From positions 6,510,001 to 6,574,000 of the forward strand of contig NZ_CP026304.1 in NCBI RefSeq assembly GCF_003054555.1: a stretch of DNA of 64,000 nt, in the 5' to 3' direction. Position numbers and translations under genes: made by a program. The notes under the pieces are model-generated. The model was not told the DNA's origin. It saw nothing but the letters and a program-made list of their open reading frames with translations, and did not search any database. Every line of letters starts with the position of its first letter. Positions within the stretch are counted from its first letter, which is position 1. Positions 25,952-34,619 of the stretch are shown one piece after another. This DNA is from Streptomyces lunaelactis. Its GTDB lineage: Bacteria; Actinomycetota; Actinomycetes; Streptomycetales; Streptomycetaceae.

Positions 25952-26686
25952 ATGGCGGTCAGCGGAAAGTCCACACCGCGTCAGCGGTACCGGGACCAGG
26001 TGCGCGGAGAGATCAAGCAGGCCGCGCTGGAGCAGATCCGGACCGGAGGCGCCCCCGCGCTGAGTCTCAACGCCGTGGCCAAGCAGCTCGGCGTCACCGG
26101 CCCGGCCCTGTACAAGTACTTCAAGAACCGCGACGACCTGCTCACCGAGCTCATCTGTGACGCGTACGACGACGCCGCCTCGGCGATGCGACGGGCGGCC
26201 GTACGCGTGGCGGACGGGTCACCCCGGGAGCGGCTTCATGCGCTCGGTACGGCGTACCGGCAGTGGGCTGTCGATGCTCCCCACCTCTATCAGCTGCTCG
26301 CGGGTACGCCGTCGCCCTCCTACCAGGCCCCCGCGGAGACGGTCGAGCGGGCCAGGGCCGTCCTCGGGCCCTTCCTTCCCGTGCTCGGAGGCGGGCACTG
26401 CCCTCCTGCCGCCGAGGAACTCCGGGCGCAGATGCGGCGGTGGCTCGACGAGACCCCGGCGGTCGTCGAGTGGGTCAGCAGCAACATGCCGGACGCGGAC
26501 GCGGACGCGGACCCGGACCCGGCCACGGCGCTCGCGGGGACGATCATCGTCTGGGCGCGTCTCCACGGCATCGTCAGCCTTGAAGTGCAAGGGCAGTTCA
26601 GCGGCATGGGGCACCGGGTGGCGACCCTGGTCGATGCGGAGTTGGGTGCGCTCGCCGATTCCATGGGGATGGCGGGGAAGGGTTGA
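25952..26686 (+). CDS. TetR-family repressor with WHG-type C-terminal domain
   Basis: 244 residues; GGGGAGG lies 10-16 bases before ATG at 25952. The N-terminal TetR helix-turn-helix is LSLNAVAKQLGVTGPALYKY (about residues 45-64), followed by FKNRDDLLTEL. The C-terminal region has the WHG-like segment ARLHGIVSLEVQGQF near 215. A short Asp-Ala/Asp-Pro repeat (DADADADPDP) at about 180-190 is probably a flexible loop made by hexanucleotide repeats. It converges on the quinone-oxidoreductase-like gene and probably controls it, since both promoters carry the same operator. Confidence 0.9.
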   Translation: MAVSGKSTPRQRYRDQVRGEIKQAALEQIRTGGAPALSLNAVAKQLGVTGPALYKYFKNRDDLLTELICDAYDDAASAMRRAAVRVADGSPRERLHALGTAYRQWAVDAPHLYQLLAGTPSPSYQAPAETVERARAVLGPFLPVLGGGHCPPAAEELRAQMRRWLDETPAVVEWVSSNMPDADADADPDPATALAGTIIVWARLHGIVSLEVQGQFSGMGHRVATLVDAELGALADSMGMAGKG

Positions 26687-26720
26687 CGCTCGCCCCTGAC
26701 ACGGCGGCCTGACGCGAACC

Positions 26721-26761
26721 GGGGCCGGGTGCGGGGCAGTTGCTGCCCGGCACCCGGCCCC
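26721..26761 (+). terminator. Hairpin after the TetR gene
   Basis: GGGGCCGGGTGC (26721-26732) pairs with GCACCCGGCCCC (26750-26761), with a further inner stem. It lies 35 bases after the TetR stop. Confidence 0.75.
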
Positions 26762-26804
26762 TTCATGTGGTGAGCCGTCCCATGGCGAGTGGACCCTGAG
26801 TACG

Positions 26805-26840
26805 TTCGAGGGCCCCGGCGCATCCGCCGGGGCCCTCGAA
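26805..26840. terminator. Bidirectional terminator between convergent genes
   Basis: TTCGAGGGCCCCGGCG (26805-26820), loop CATC, then its perfect complement (26825-26840). This 16-bp stem lies 24 bases after the oxidoreductase stop on the reverse strand. Confidence 0.8.
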
Positions 26841-26863
26841 CTGAACGGTGTCGCGCACGGCGG

Positions 26864-27922
26864 TCAGGCCGCCGGGTCGGGCACCAGCACGACCTTGCCC
26901 GTCACCGTGCCGGACTCGGCGAGCCGCATCGCTTCGGCGGCCTGGGACAGCGGGACTCGGGCGGCGACCTGGGCCTCGATGACCCCGTCCGCGAGGAGCG
27001 CGAAGACCTGCGCGAGGTCCGTACGCAGCCGGGCACGGAAGCCGTCGGCCCGCCTCTTCCCGGCCCAGATGTTGAAGAAGTGCGCGCGCCGCGCGTTGGG
27101 AAGCAGGTTCCAGAGCATGAGGCGCCCGATCAGCTTGAGGACGGGTGCCTTGGACGATCCGGTGGCGTCGCGGGTGGAGGCGGTGCCGTACGAGACGAGC
27201 GTGCCGCCGGGAGCGAGCATGCGGAACGAGTCGACGATGCCCTCGCCGCCGACGTGGTCGAAGACGGCGTCGACCCCGTTCGGCGCCAGTTCCCGCAGGC
27301 GCGCGTGGAGGCCGGGGTCCCGGTAGTCGACGGGCGTGACCCCCAGCTGCCGGAGGGTGTCGTGGTGGCGCGGAGAGGCCGTGCCGATCACCCGTACACC
27401 CGCGTGCCGAGCCAGCTGCACGAGCGTGGAGCCGACCCCGCCGTTCGCGCCGAGGACGAGCACGGTCTGTCCCGGCTCGACCGCCGCGATGCGGTGCAGC
27501 ATCTGCCAGGCGGTGATGCCGTTGACGACGAGCGTCTCGGCGTCTGCGGAGGCGACCGAGTCCGGAACCTCCACCAGGTCGGCGGCCTCCACGACGACAT
27601 GGCTGGCCCACCCGCCGGTCTTGGTGAGCACCGCGAAACGGTGGCCGACGAGGCCGGGATCGGCCTCGGGGCCCACGGCCGCCACCCGGCCCACCAGGTC
27701 GTACCCGGGCACGAAGGGGAAAGGTGGCTGGTCGTAGTACTTGCCCCGGCGCATCTGCTGCTCGGCGAAGGAGACCCCGGTCGCCTCCATGGCCAGCAGC
27801 ACCCGGCCACGGCCCGGCGCCGGCACCGGACCGCGTCGTACCTCGAGGCCGTCGGGCTCGACGGCACCCGGCAGTACCACCTCGGTCGCCGTCAGCCGAT
27901 CGGTTGCCTGCTGCTTGGTCAT
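26864..27922 (-). CDS. Quinone-oxidoreductase-like zinc-free MDR dehydrogenase
   Basis: 352 residues, NADPH:quinone reductase/enoyl-reductase branch of the MDR family. The nucleotide-binding motif is VLVLGANGGVGSTLVQLA, near residue 155. The zinc-ligand cysteines of alcohol dehydrogenases are absent, which sets it apart from the enzyme at 3257. The conserved VVNGITAWQML stretch precedes the cofactor fold. It probably reduces quinones or reactive enals, giving protection from electrophiles. The promoter carries the site shared with the TetR gene, so induction by a toxic compound is likely (inference). Confidence 0.9.
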   Translation of the reverse strand: MTKQQATDRLTATEVVLPGAVEPDGLEVRRGPVPAPGRGRVLLAMEATGVSFAEQQMRRGKYYDQPPFPFVPGYDLVGRVAAVGPEADPGLVGHRFAVLTKTGGWASHVVVEAADLVEVPDSVASADAETLVVNGITAWQMLHRIAAVEPGQTVLVLGANGGVGSTLVQLARHAGVRVIGTASPRHHDTLRQLGVTPVDYRDPGLHARLRELAPNGVDAVFDHVGGEGIVDSFRMLAPGGTLVSYGTASTRDATGSSKAPVLKLIGRLMLWNLLPNARRAHFFNIWAGKRRADGFRARLRTDLAQVFALLADGVIEAQVAARVPLSQAAEAMRLAESGTVTGKVVLVPDPAA

Positions 27923-27958
27923 CGCAATCTCCCTGATTGGTTTTCCATTGGTTCGTTG

Positions 27959-27974
27959 GTTATCGGCTCTAACT
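27959..27974 (-). promoter_or_regulatory. TetR-type operator in the oxidoreductase promoter
   Basis: GTTATCGGCTCTAACT on the plus strand matches the reverse complement of the TetR promoter site (GTTATAGACACTAACT, 25910-25925) at 13 of 16 positions. It lies 37 bases upstream of the oxidoreductase start, in the expected promoter region. Confidence 0.65.
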
Positions 27975-28126
27975 TAAGTGTGCACCTATCGCGCTGGATG
28001 GTCAAGCAGGGAAACGGAGCTGCGCCCGGTGCGTGGCAGCGGCGCTCGAGGCGCTCCGTGCTACCCGGCCGGTTACGATGCAGAGAGTCAGGTCGCTGAC
28101 CTCAACAGGCCGAACCGAGGCATGTC

Positions 28127-28486
28127 ATGGCACAAGACCAGATCCCAGGTATCGATCCCACCGCGGCTCCGAGCGGAGACGGTTGCGTGGAGTGCCTGGC
28201 CGGCGACGGGCCGGGATGGTGGTTCCACCTGCGGCGCTGCGCCGCGTGCGGGCACATCGGCTGCTGCGATTCCTCACCGTCGCAGCACGGCACGAAGCAC
28301 GCACGCGAGGCGGGACACCCCTTCCTGACCAGCTTCGAGCCGGGAGAGAACTGGTTCTGGAATATCGAGACCGACCAGTACTACGACGGGCCTGAGCTGC
28401 CCCCACCCACCGCGCACCCGGTCTCCCAGCCGACCCCGGGCCCGCTGGGCACGGTCCCCGCGGACTGGGAGCGGCACCTCAACTGA
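28127..28486 (+). CDS. UBP-type zinc-finger protein
   Basis: 119-residue protein with the zinc-finger pattern of the UBP (ubiquitin-hydrolase) family: CVEC near 20-23, RRCAACGHIGCCDSS at 36-50, then HGTKHAREAGHP at 54-65. Bacterial members have no known ubiquitin and their role is unclear; a metal-bound protein-protein module is the usual suggestion. The C-terminus is proline-rich. It converges with the DUF5996 gene, whose stop is 13 bases away. Confidence 0.88.
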   Translation: MAQDQIPGIDPTAAPSGDGCVECLAGDGPGWWFHLRRCAACGHIGCCDSSPSQHGTKHAREAGHPFLTSFEPGENWFWNIETDQYYDGPELPPPTAHPVSQPTPGPLGTVPADWERHLN

Positions 28487-28499
28487 CGGTGCTGTCGGC

Positions 28500-29444
28500 T
28501 CAGACGCGTGGGACCGCCAGCTGCGGGTCCGTGATTCCGCCCGGAGAGGCGAGCCGGGTGATGTCCCAGCCGGCGAGTCCGGCTCCGGCTTGGTACGCGC
28601 TCTCGTAGAAGCCGAGTACGGCGGCCCGGGGATCGCTCGCGGCGCGGGCCGCGTCGTAGGGCAGCACGGCCAGGTGCGTGTTGTTGCGCGCCACCCAGAG
28701 TGCCGACGCGGGCTCGAGCGGCTCCCCGGTCAGAGCCGCAGGCTCGGGGGCGGTGTAGGAGTAGAAGGCCGGCTCGGCGTACGTATCGTCACCGAACCAG
28801 AATCCGAAGCTGATGAGCTCCCGGGAGTAGGCCTCCCGCGATACGGGATCGACCTGCGGCGGCTGGTCGACCCGGCGCCCGGAGAAGCGGGTGTGGGCGA
28901 TGTCGAGGCTGTGCCAGAAATGGTGTACGGGGCTGGCCTTTCCCGAATAGCCGGCTGCGAATTCCTCCAGCACCAGCGCCACCTGGCTGAGGACCTGCCA
29001 GTAGCGGCCGGCCCGTACGGGATCGTAGGCCGCATGCTCGGTGTCCTCGGCGAACGGCCGGCCGGCATCGGGCAGGTCGAAGGGGCTGGGAATGTCCAAC
29101 TTCACCTGGACGCCCAGCGAGTTCAGAGCGGCCAGGGTGTTTCTGTAGAAGGACGCCACGGACTGGCCCACAAGCGGGAAGGACCTCGCGCCGCCGTCCA
29201 GCGTCGCGAGGACGAGTCGGTGGTCGACGAAATCGAAATCGATCGTGAAGACCGGACTACCGTCGAGCTGTCCCATCGGACGTGTGGTCATGCCGCGTCC
29301 GGTGAGATGGAACGGCACGTTCCACCAGTGATTGCGCCGGGCACTCGCGACGAGGCGGATCTTGCCGACGACCTGTGTGAATCGGTGCAGGGTCTCTTTG
29401 GTGTCCTGCCACTCCGCGAGCGGTATGGGCGGGAACAACTCCAT
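28500..29444 (-). CDS. DUF5996-family protein
   Basis: 314 residues from ATG at 29444 (AAGGGGAA about 7 bases upstream; an earlier in-frame start at 29600 lacks a ribosome site). The opening MELFPPIPLAEWQDTKETLH and the histidine motif SPVHHFWHSLDIAHTRFSGR are hallmarks of this family. The conserved His/Trp clusters suggest a metal or cofactor site, but no activity is known. It is a single gene with no operon partner. Confidence 0.8.
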   Translation of the reverse strand: MELFPPIPLAEWQDTKETLHRFTQVVGKIRLVASARRNHWWNVPFHLTGRGMTTRPMGQLDGSPVFTIDFDFVDHRLVLATLDGGARSFPLVGQSVASFYRNTLAALNSLGVQVKLDIPSPFDLPDAGRPFAEDTEHAAYDPVRAGRYWQVLSQVALVLEEFAAGYSGKASPVHHFWHSLDIAHTRFSGRRVDQPPQVDPVSREAYSRELISFGFWFGDDTYAEPAFYSYTAPEPAALTGEPLEPASALWVARNNTHLAVLPYDAARAASDPRAAVLGFYESAYQAGAGLAGWDITRLASPGGITDPQLAVPRV

Positions 29445-29874
29445 CGCGTTCCCCTTCCTGCTCGGCGCTCGTACCGGCCGGGCCATTCCATGATGGCCAC
29501 GGCCCGGCACGTACGGCACCTCGCCGGACCCCGCGGCCGTCAGGCAGGTCGACTGTCGGCGTCGTGCGCTCAGCGGTGCCCGAGACCAGGTTCCGTTCAC
29601 CGAACGGAGTCGTAGACGTACAGAACGCGGGAGCCGTACTTCTCGTCGGTCACACAGCCTCCTCGTCGGTCATACGGCGCACACGGTTCGCCACAGGCAC
29701 TCTCCGGTCGCCACGACGGTGTCAGTGATCTGCCTGGCCGGCTCAACGATATTTGAGCACCGCTGACCTGCGGATTCGTCGGGCGGTAGCGGACGGTGAC
29801 GCTTCGAGGTGCGAGCGTGGCGCGGCCCTGGTTCTCTGATGGAGCCCGCTCTCCCTACAGTCCAAGGAGTGACA
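29445..29874. other. Intergenic region without a gene
   Basis: Between the divergent DUF5996 and DUF6381 genes. It presumably holds both promoters; the latter gene in particular has more than 100 bases of leader. A weak GGCCGGGCCAT...ATGGCC...GGCCCGG palindrome lies near 29475-29510. No open frame with normal codon bias. Confidence 0.5.
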
Positions 29875-30066
29875 ATGAGCGTCGCAGGCGAATCCCGAGG
29901 CCGAGCGCAGCAGATGCGCGAGAAGGCACAGCAGCTGACCGAGGCCGCGGAACGCGCGACTGACCCGCAGCAGCGCCAGAAGCTCCAGGAGAAGGCGCAG
30001 CGGCTGCAGGAGCAGATGAAGCAAGAGGGCTCGATGGGCACGCAGGACCAGCGCCTCCCTGAGTGA
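29875..30066 (+). CDS. DUF6381-like small coiled-coil protein
   Basis: 63 residues from ATG at 29875 with AAGGAG 7-12 bases upstream. Almost entirely a charged helix: RAQQMREKAQQLTEAAER, then QQRQKLQEKAQRLQEQMKQE, with glutamine-rich heptads. Such small proteins are widespread in Streptomyces and often stress-induced; the biochemical role is unknown. Confidence 0.8.
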   Translation: MSVAGESRGRAQQMREKAQQLTEAAERATDPQQRQKLQEKAQRLQEQMKQEGSMGTQDQRLPE

Positions 30067-30163
30067 AGCAGCCGGCCTTCACCAGCCGATGGCCTCCAGT
30101 CCCCAGGCGCGGACTGGAGGCCATGGGCCGGTCCGCAGGCGCCTGGGAAAGGCGGAGATCTCC

Positions 30164-30538
30164 GTGAACAGCACACAGGAGTACACGACACCGGTCGTCG
30201 TAACGCTCAGCGAGTGCTCGAAAGAGGACGCGCACGTCGTCTTCCGCGTCCTGAAGCAGACGTTCGCCTCGGACCGGGACGCCGACGACGCACCGCAGTA
30301 CTCGGCCCACCCGGACACGACGGTGTGGACCGCGACGTTCGACGTGTCTCCCGAGCACGCCCCCGCCGAACCGGTGCCGCTGTCCGCGTCCGTCCGGGCC
30401 GATGTGCAGGGCGGTTACTGGGCGGTGGACCGGCTTCAGGAAGCGCTGTCGGCCGCGTTCGACGTCCGGGAAGAGGGCATGGCCGCCGGCGATCAGGAGA
30501 AGGACATCCAGCTGCGGCTCGCGAGCGGAAGCCGGTAG
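30164..30538 (+). CDS. Hypothetical protein (124 aa)
   Basis: From GTG at 30164 (GCGGAG about 7 bases upstream). An acidic protein with alternating strands and helices: VVVTLSECSKEDAHVVFRVL, then YWAVDRLQEALSAAFDVREE. I do not recognise the family, though it has normal Streptomyces composition and a good site. It lies between the DUF6381 and dehydrogenase genes, all in the same direction, with gaps of 97 and 127 bases. Confidence 0.65.
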   Translation: MNSTQEYTTPVVVTLSECSKEDAHVVFRVLKQTFASDRDADDAPQYSAHPDTTVWTATFDVSPEHAPAEPVPLSASVRADVQGGYWAVDRLQEALSAAFDVREEGMAAGDQEKDIQLRLASGSR

Positions 30539-30665
30539 TACGGCCCGGACACTCCCGACCCGCGCCGCGGGTCCCCGTACCAACGCTGCCAAGCCCAGTA
30601 CCAACGCTGCCAAGCCGTCCGTACCGCGCAAGTGTCGAAGGACCGAGCTCGAGGAGGACAGTTCC

Positions 30666-32075
30666 ATGCCCATCGCCACGGTGAATCCCGCCACGGGAGA
30701 GACGCTCAAGACATTCGATGCGCTCGGAGCTGAGGAGATCGAGCGGCGCCTGGCGCTCGCCCGGACCGCCTTCGAGCAGCACCGCACCACGGAGTTCGGC
30801 CTGCGGGCGGAACTCATGAACCGCGCCGCGGACCTGCTGGAACAGGACCAGCAGGACATCGCCCGCACCATGACCACCGAGATGGGCAAGCCGATCGTGG
30901 CGGCCCGCGCGGAGGCGGCCAAGTGCGCGAAGGCGATGCGCTGGTACGCCGGGCACGCCGAGGAACTCCTGGCCGACGAGCACCCCTCGGCCGCCGATAT
31001 CAAGGACGCCGGTGCCTCCCGGGCGAGCGTCCACTACCGTCCGCTCGGCGTCGTTCTCGCCGTGATGCCGTGGAACTTCCCGCTCTGGCAGGTCGTACGG
31101 TTCGCGGCCCCCGCCCTCATGGCCGGCAACGTCGGCTTGCTCAAGCACGCGTCGAACGTGCCGCAGACCGCCCTGTACCTGGAGGATCTCTTCCGCCGCG
31201 CCGGTTTCCCGGAGGGCTGCTTCCAGACGCTGCTCGTGGGATCCGGCGCCGTCGAGAGCATCCTGCGCGACCCCAGGGTCGCCGCCGCGACACTCACCGG
31301 CAGCGAGCCGGCCGGCCGTTCCGTCGCCGCCGTCGCGGGCGACGAGGTGAAGAAGACCGTACTGGAGCTCGGCGGCAGCGACCCCTTCGTCGTGATGCCG
31401 TCGGCCGACATCGGGCGGGCGGCCCGCACCGCGGTGACGGCCCGTGTGCAGAACAACGGCCAGTCCTGCATCGCCGCCAAGCGGTTCATCGTCCACACCG
31501 ATGTCTACGACGCGTTCTGCGAGCGCTTCGCCGAGGGGATGCGGCAACTGAGCGTCGGCGACCCCATGCAGGAATCCACCGATGTCGGTCCCCTCGCCAG
31601 CGAACAGGGGCGCACCGACCTCGAAGAGCTCGTCGACGACGCGGTGCGCCTCGGTGCGACGGCACGGTGCGGAGGGCAGCGCCCCGAAAAGCTGGACCGG
31701 GGCTGGTACTACGAGCCCACGGTCCTCACCGGAATCACCACCGGCATGCGTATCCACCACGAGGAAGCCTTCGGACCGGTGGCCACGGTCTACCTGGTGG
31801 GGGACCTGGACGAGGCGGTGAGCGTCGCCAACGACTCGCCCTTCGGGCTGAGTTCGAATGTGTGGACGCGCGACGACGGGGAAGTCCGGCGGTTCGTACG
31901 CGACCTGGAGGCGGGTGGAGTCTTCTTCAACGGAATGACGGCCTCCCACCCCGCGCTGCCCTTCGGCGGCGTCAAGCGCTCCGGCTACGGCAGGGAGTTG
32001 TCGGGCCACGGCATTCGTGAGTTCTGCAATGTCACCACCGTGTGGCACGGCGCCGAGCCGGACGCCAACAGCTGA
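30666..32075 (+). CDS. gabD: NAD(P)-dependent succinate-semialdehyde dehydrogenase
   Basis: 469-residue aldehyde dehydrogenase from ATG at 30666 (GAGGAGG upstream). It has the cofactor-binding segment VMPWNFPLWQVVRFAAPAL, the general base E234 in LELGGSDPF and the nucleophile C268 in NNGQSCIAAKRF. The SCIA context and the MTTEMGKPI start fit the SSADH group (GabD), which oxidises succinate semialdehyde to succinate in the GABA shunt. No GABA transaminase is nearby, so specificity is by family only. Confidence 0.88.
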   Translation: MPIATVNPATGETLKTFDALGAEEIERRLALARTAFEQHRTTEFGLRAELMNRAADLLEQDQQDIARTMTTEMGKPIVAARAEAAKCAKAMRWYAGHAEELLADEHPSAADIKDAGASRASVHYRPLGVVLAVMPWNFPLWQVVRFAAPALMAGNVGLLKHASNVPQTALYLEDLFRRAGFPEGCFQTLLVGSGAVESILRDPRVAAATLTGSEPAGRSVAAVAGDEVKKTVLELGGSDPFVVMPSADIGRAARTAVTARVQNNGQSCIAAKRFIVHTDVYDAFCERFAEGMRQLSVGDPMQESTDVGPLASEQGRTDLEELVDDAVRLGATARCGGQRPEKLDRGWYYEPTVLTGITTGMRIHHEEAFGPVATVYLVGDLDEAVSVANDSPFGLSSNVWTRDDGEVRRFVRDLEAGGVFFNGMTASHPALPFGGVKRSGYGRELSGHGIREFCNVTTVWHGAEPDANS

Positions 32076-32142
32076 CCCCTCCGGGGGACCCGGACGGTGG
32101 GCCGCACACCCGGTCACCGGGTGGAGGTCGAGAGTAGGAATC

Positions 32143-32385
32143 ATGCTTCTTCTGCCGGACAAGGCTCTGCTCGCAGGGCTGTTGCAGCGATACCGGACCT
32201 GGGAGCGTCTGGTCCTCGCGCAGCCGAACAACCTGGCCAGGCGTCGTCGGCTGGAGGACCTCGCGTACACCCTGTGTGTCCTGATGGGGCGGCGCACCGC
32301 CCGCGAGGCGATCATCGCGGCCGAATTGCACCTCGGGCTGTCCCGGTCGGACGGCTCGGCCGCGGAATGGGCGCAGGACCGCTGA
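32143..32385 (+). CDS. DUF5133-like small protein
   Basis: 80 residues, MLLLPDKALLAGLLQRYRTW followed by RRRLEDLAYTLCVLMGRRTA. The LEDxAYTLCVxxGxR motif is characteristic of the DUF5133 family found in Streptomyces. It may be a small regulatory or antitoxin-like helical protein; function unknown. It directly follows gabD (67 bases). Confidence 0.78.
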   Translation: MLLLPDKALLAGLLQRYRTWERLVLAQPNNLARRRRLEDLAYTLCVLMGRRTAREAIIAAELHLGLSRSDGSAAEWAQDR

Positions 32386-32509
32386 ACCCGCGCAGACCGC
32401 TGAACCCGCGCTCCGCGTCATGCCCCTGGCCGCCGAAGGCCGAAGTTCCGTGGGCGACTCACCCGTGTCGCTGTTGGGCCGAACGGGTGAGGGGCGGGAG
32501 GATGGGCCC

Positions 32510-32905
32510 ATGAGTAGGTACGAGAGGTACGACGTCACCGACGAGCAGTGGGAGGGCCTGGCTCAGGTGGTCCCCTTGCGCAGCCGTAACGAGTGGCCTT
32601 CGCGCGTCGACCACCGCACGGTCCCGCAGGACTACGCGGCGGTCGAGCAGCGCCGTTTCGTGGTGCTGCGGGTGCAGGTCTTCGCCGACGCGCGCGAGGT
32701 GGCCGAGTACCTCATCGCCCAGATCCCGGTGCTGCTGGACCTGACCGGCGCCGACACCGAAGTGGCCAAGCGGATCCTGGACTTCAGCAGCGGTGTCGTC
32801 TTCGGGCTCGGCAGCGGGATGCACCGCGTCGACCGTAATGTCTTTCTGCTCGCCCCGGTCGGCACAGAGGTCGAGGGGATCGCGGCCGCCGTCCCCCGTT
32901 CGTAG
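32510..32905 (+). CDS. SepF-family protein (SepF-like paralogue)
   Basis: 131 residues. The SepF/DUF552 domain is clear: FADAREVAEYLIAQIPVLLD, then AKRILDFSSGVVFGLGSGMH, and VDRNVFLLAPVGTEV. SepF ties FtsZ to the membrane. The main sepF lies in the division cluster, and Streptomyces also has additional copies (SflA/SflB) that tune septation. The N-terminal amphipathic helix typical of true SepF is not obvious here (it starts MSRYERYDVTDEQ), so it is more likely an Sfl-type partner. Confidence 0.85.
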   Translation: MSRYERYDVTDEQWEGLAQVVPLRSRNEWPSRVDHRTVPQDYAAVEQRRFVVLRVQVFADAREVAEYLIAQIPVLLDLTGADTEVAKRILDFSSGVVFGLGSGMHRVDRNVFLLAPVGTEVEGIAAAVPRS

Positions 32906-32961
32906 GAAGGACGTAGAGGCGGAACGGTTCGGCGCATTTCGCTCTGCGTACCGTCCCGTTC

Positions 32962-34110
32962 ATGAACGCAAACACCCCGCTCAACGGTGCGAACAGCGCC
33001 CGCCCCACCGTCACCGAACTGCGGCTCTCCGCCTTCAAGTCGCATCGGGGCGCGTCCTTTCCCCTCGGCCCGCTGACGCTCTTCGCGGGTGCGAGCGGCA
33101 GTGGCAAGTCGAGCGCCCTGCAGGTGTACGAGGCGCTGACGCGGCTGGGCGCGGGCGATGAGCTCGAGGCGGCCTTCCCGGATCCGGCGGCGTGCGTGCC
33201 GGAGTGGGCGGAGGCGGACCGGCAGGGGCGGCGGGGATTCAGGATCGGCTGCACCGTGGACGGCCCGGCCGGGCCCGTACAACTCGACCTCGCCGTACAG
33301 GCGGAACCCGAACTGAGAGTGGTGGGCGAGCGGCTGACCAGCGGCGGCCGGACCCTGCTGACCACCGCGCTGCGCGATCCCGGACGCTCATCGGTGCAGG
33401 CCGCCTGGCACACGGCCGGGGCAGCCACGGTGACGCGCGCCCCGCTGCCGGACGACCGGCTGGGCACGGCTCTGTTGCCGCTGCGGGTGGCCGGCAAGAC
33501 GGAGGGCCAGCTACGGGTTCTGGCTGCTGCCGAGCAGGTGGTGGTCGCGTTGCGCTCGGTCTTCGCCTGCGATCCGCAGCCGCAGCGGATGCGCGAGCCG
33601 GTGGCGGCGGGGGAGGGGCGGCTGCGGCGCGGCTGCGACAACCTGGCGGAGGTGCTGCACCGTACGCGGAGCCAGTGCGCCAAGCGGCACGCGCGACTGG
33701 CCGCGGCGGCCCGGTTGGGGTGCGCGGGGGACGTGGCGGACGTGGCCGTGGAGGAGCTCGGCGACGGTACGGTACGGGCGCTGCTCGGCCGGGGCGGTGC
33801 GCGGGGAGCGACTCCCTTGGGGCGGCTGGGTGAGGGCGAGTTGCGGTATCTGGCGCTCGCTCTGGTGCTGCTCACCGGGCCCGGGGTGCTGGCCATGGAC
33901 CAGGCGGCCGAGGTGCCGGCGGCGTACCAGTCGCTCACCGTGCTCGCGGACGGATTCGACCGCTGCCTGGATCCGAGGCAGGCGCGCGAACTGGTGTCGC
34001 TGGCTGCGGAGATGTGCGCGCGGGGGCACATCCGGCTGGTGGGGGCGGTCGCCGACGCTTCGTACGCGCGCGGAGTGGACGGCGTGACGGTGGTAGACCT
34101 GGTGGCGTGA
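32962..34110 (+). CDS. AAA-family ATPase (RecF/OLD-like)
   Basis: 382 residues. The N-terminus fits the SMC/RecF type: VTELRLSAFKSHRGASFPLG, then Walker A GASGSGKSS near residue 45. Near 305 is the expected Walker B position, VLAMDQAAEVPAAY, where the usual D-E pair is replaced by D-Q, so hydrolysis may be slow or absent. Its stop overlaps the next start (GTGA), coupling it to a nucleotide pyrophosphohydrolase. It may be a DNA-damage or phage-response pair, but no direct evidence. Confidence 0.82.
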   Translation: MNANTPLNGANSARPTVTELRLSAFKSHRGASFPLGPLTLFAGASGSGKSSALQVYEALTRLGAGDELEAAFPDPAACVPEWAEADRQGRRGFRIGCTVDGPAGPVQLDLAVQAEPELRVVGERLTSGGRTLLTTALRDPGRSSVQAAWHTAGAATVTRAPLPDDRLGTALLPLRVAGKTEGQLRVLAAAEQVVVALRSVFACDPQPQRMREPVAAGEGRLRRGCDNLAEVLHRTRSQCAKRHARLAAAARLGCAGDVADVAVEELGDGTVRALLGRGGARGATPLGRLGEGELRYLALALVLLTGPGVLAMDQAAEVPAAYQSLTVLADGFDRCLDPRQARELVSLAAEMCARGHIRLVGAVADASYARGVDGVTVVDLVA

Positions 34111-34439
34111 CGAGACAAGACGGACTGGATGTGGCGGGGTTGCAGCGCAGGCTGGCCGAGTTCGCGGCGGCGCGCGAGTGGGAGCCGTACCACACCCCGA
34201 AGAACCTGGCGGTGGCGCTGAGCGTCGAGGCGTCCGAACTGGTGGAGATCTTCCAGTGGTTGACGCCCGAGCAGTCGGCGCGGGTGATGGAGAAGGAGGG
34301 GTCGGCGCACCGGGTGCGGGACGAGGTCGCGGATGTGCTCGCGTATCTGCTGCAGTTCTGCGAAGTGCTCGGTATCGACGCGCTGGCGGCGCTCTCCGAC
34401 AAGATCGACCGGAACGAGATTCGCTTCCCCGCGAAGTGA
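34107..34439 (+). CDS. MazG-like nucleotide pyrophosphohydrolase
   Basis: 110 residues from GTG at 34107, coupled to the ATPase. The all-alpha NTP-PPase fold with the EXXE...EXXD metal set is visible: SVEASELVEIFQWLT, then VRDEVADVLAYLLQFCEVLG. This is the iMazG/RS21-C6 (dCTPase) branch that hydrolyses modified or dNTP nucleotides to monophosphates. A house-cleaning role is usual; pairing with an ATPase has also been seen in defence settings. Confidence 0.85.
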   Translation: MTRQDGLDVAGLQRRLAEFAAAREWEPYHTPKNLAVALSVEASELVEIFQWLTPEQSARVMEKEGSAHRVRDEVADVLAYLLQFCEVLGIDALAALSDKIDRNEIRFPAK

Positions 34440-34490
34440 TTTTCGCCCGGTCTGGCGGCTCTTGACCCAGGCCTTCGTCACTCTGCGGAG

Positions 34491-34521
34491 TTGTGGAGTT
34501 ATCCACAACGGCCTGGGTATC
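34491..34521. promoter_or_regulatory. DnaA-box-like palindrome
   Basis: GTTGTGGA-GTTA-TCCACAAC (34491-34510) is a perfect 8-base inverted repeat and contains TTATCCACA (34500-34508), the classical DnaA box. A second TATCCACAG is at 34519-34527. Two boxes in 40 bases could bind DnaA, or the stem could terminate the MazG operon. Only a weak case. Confidence 0.4.
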
Positions 34522-34619
34522 CACAGATTTCCGAATTCCCCTGGCTTTCAGGCTCAAGCAGCTTCACTCTGGGTAATGAACTGAGTGGGCAGAGAGTCGT
34601 ACGAACGGGGGCGGCGTAC

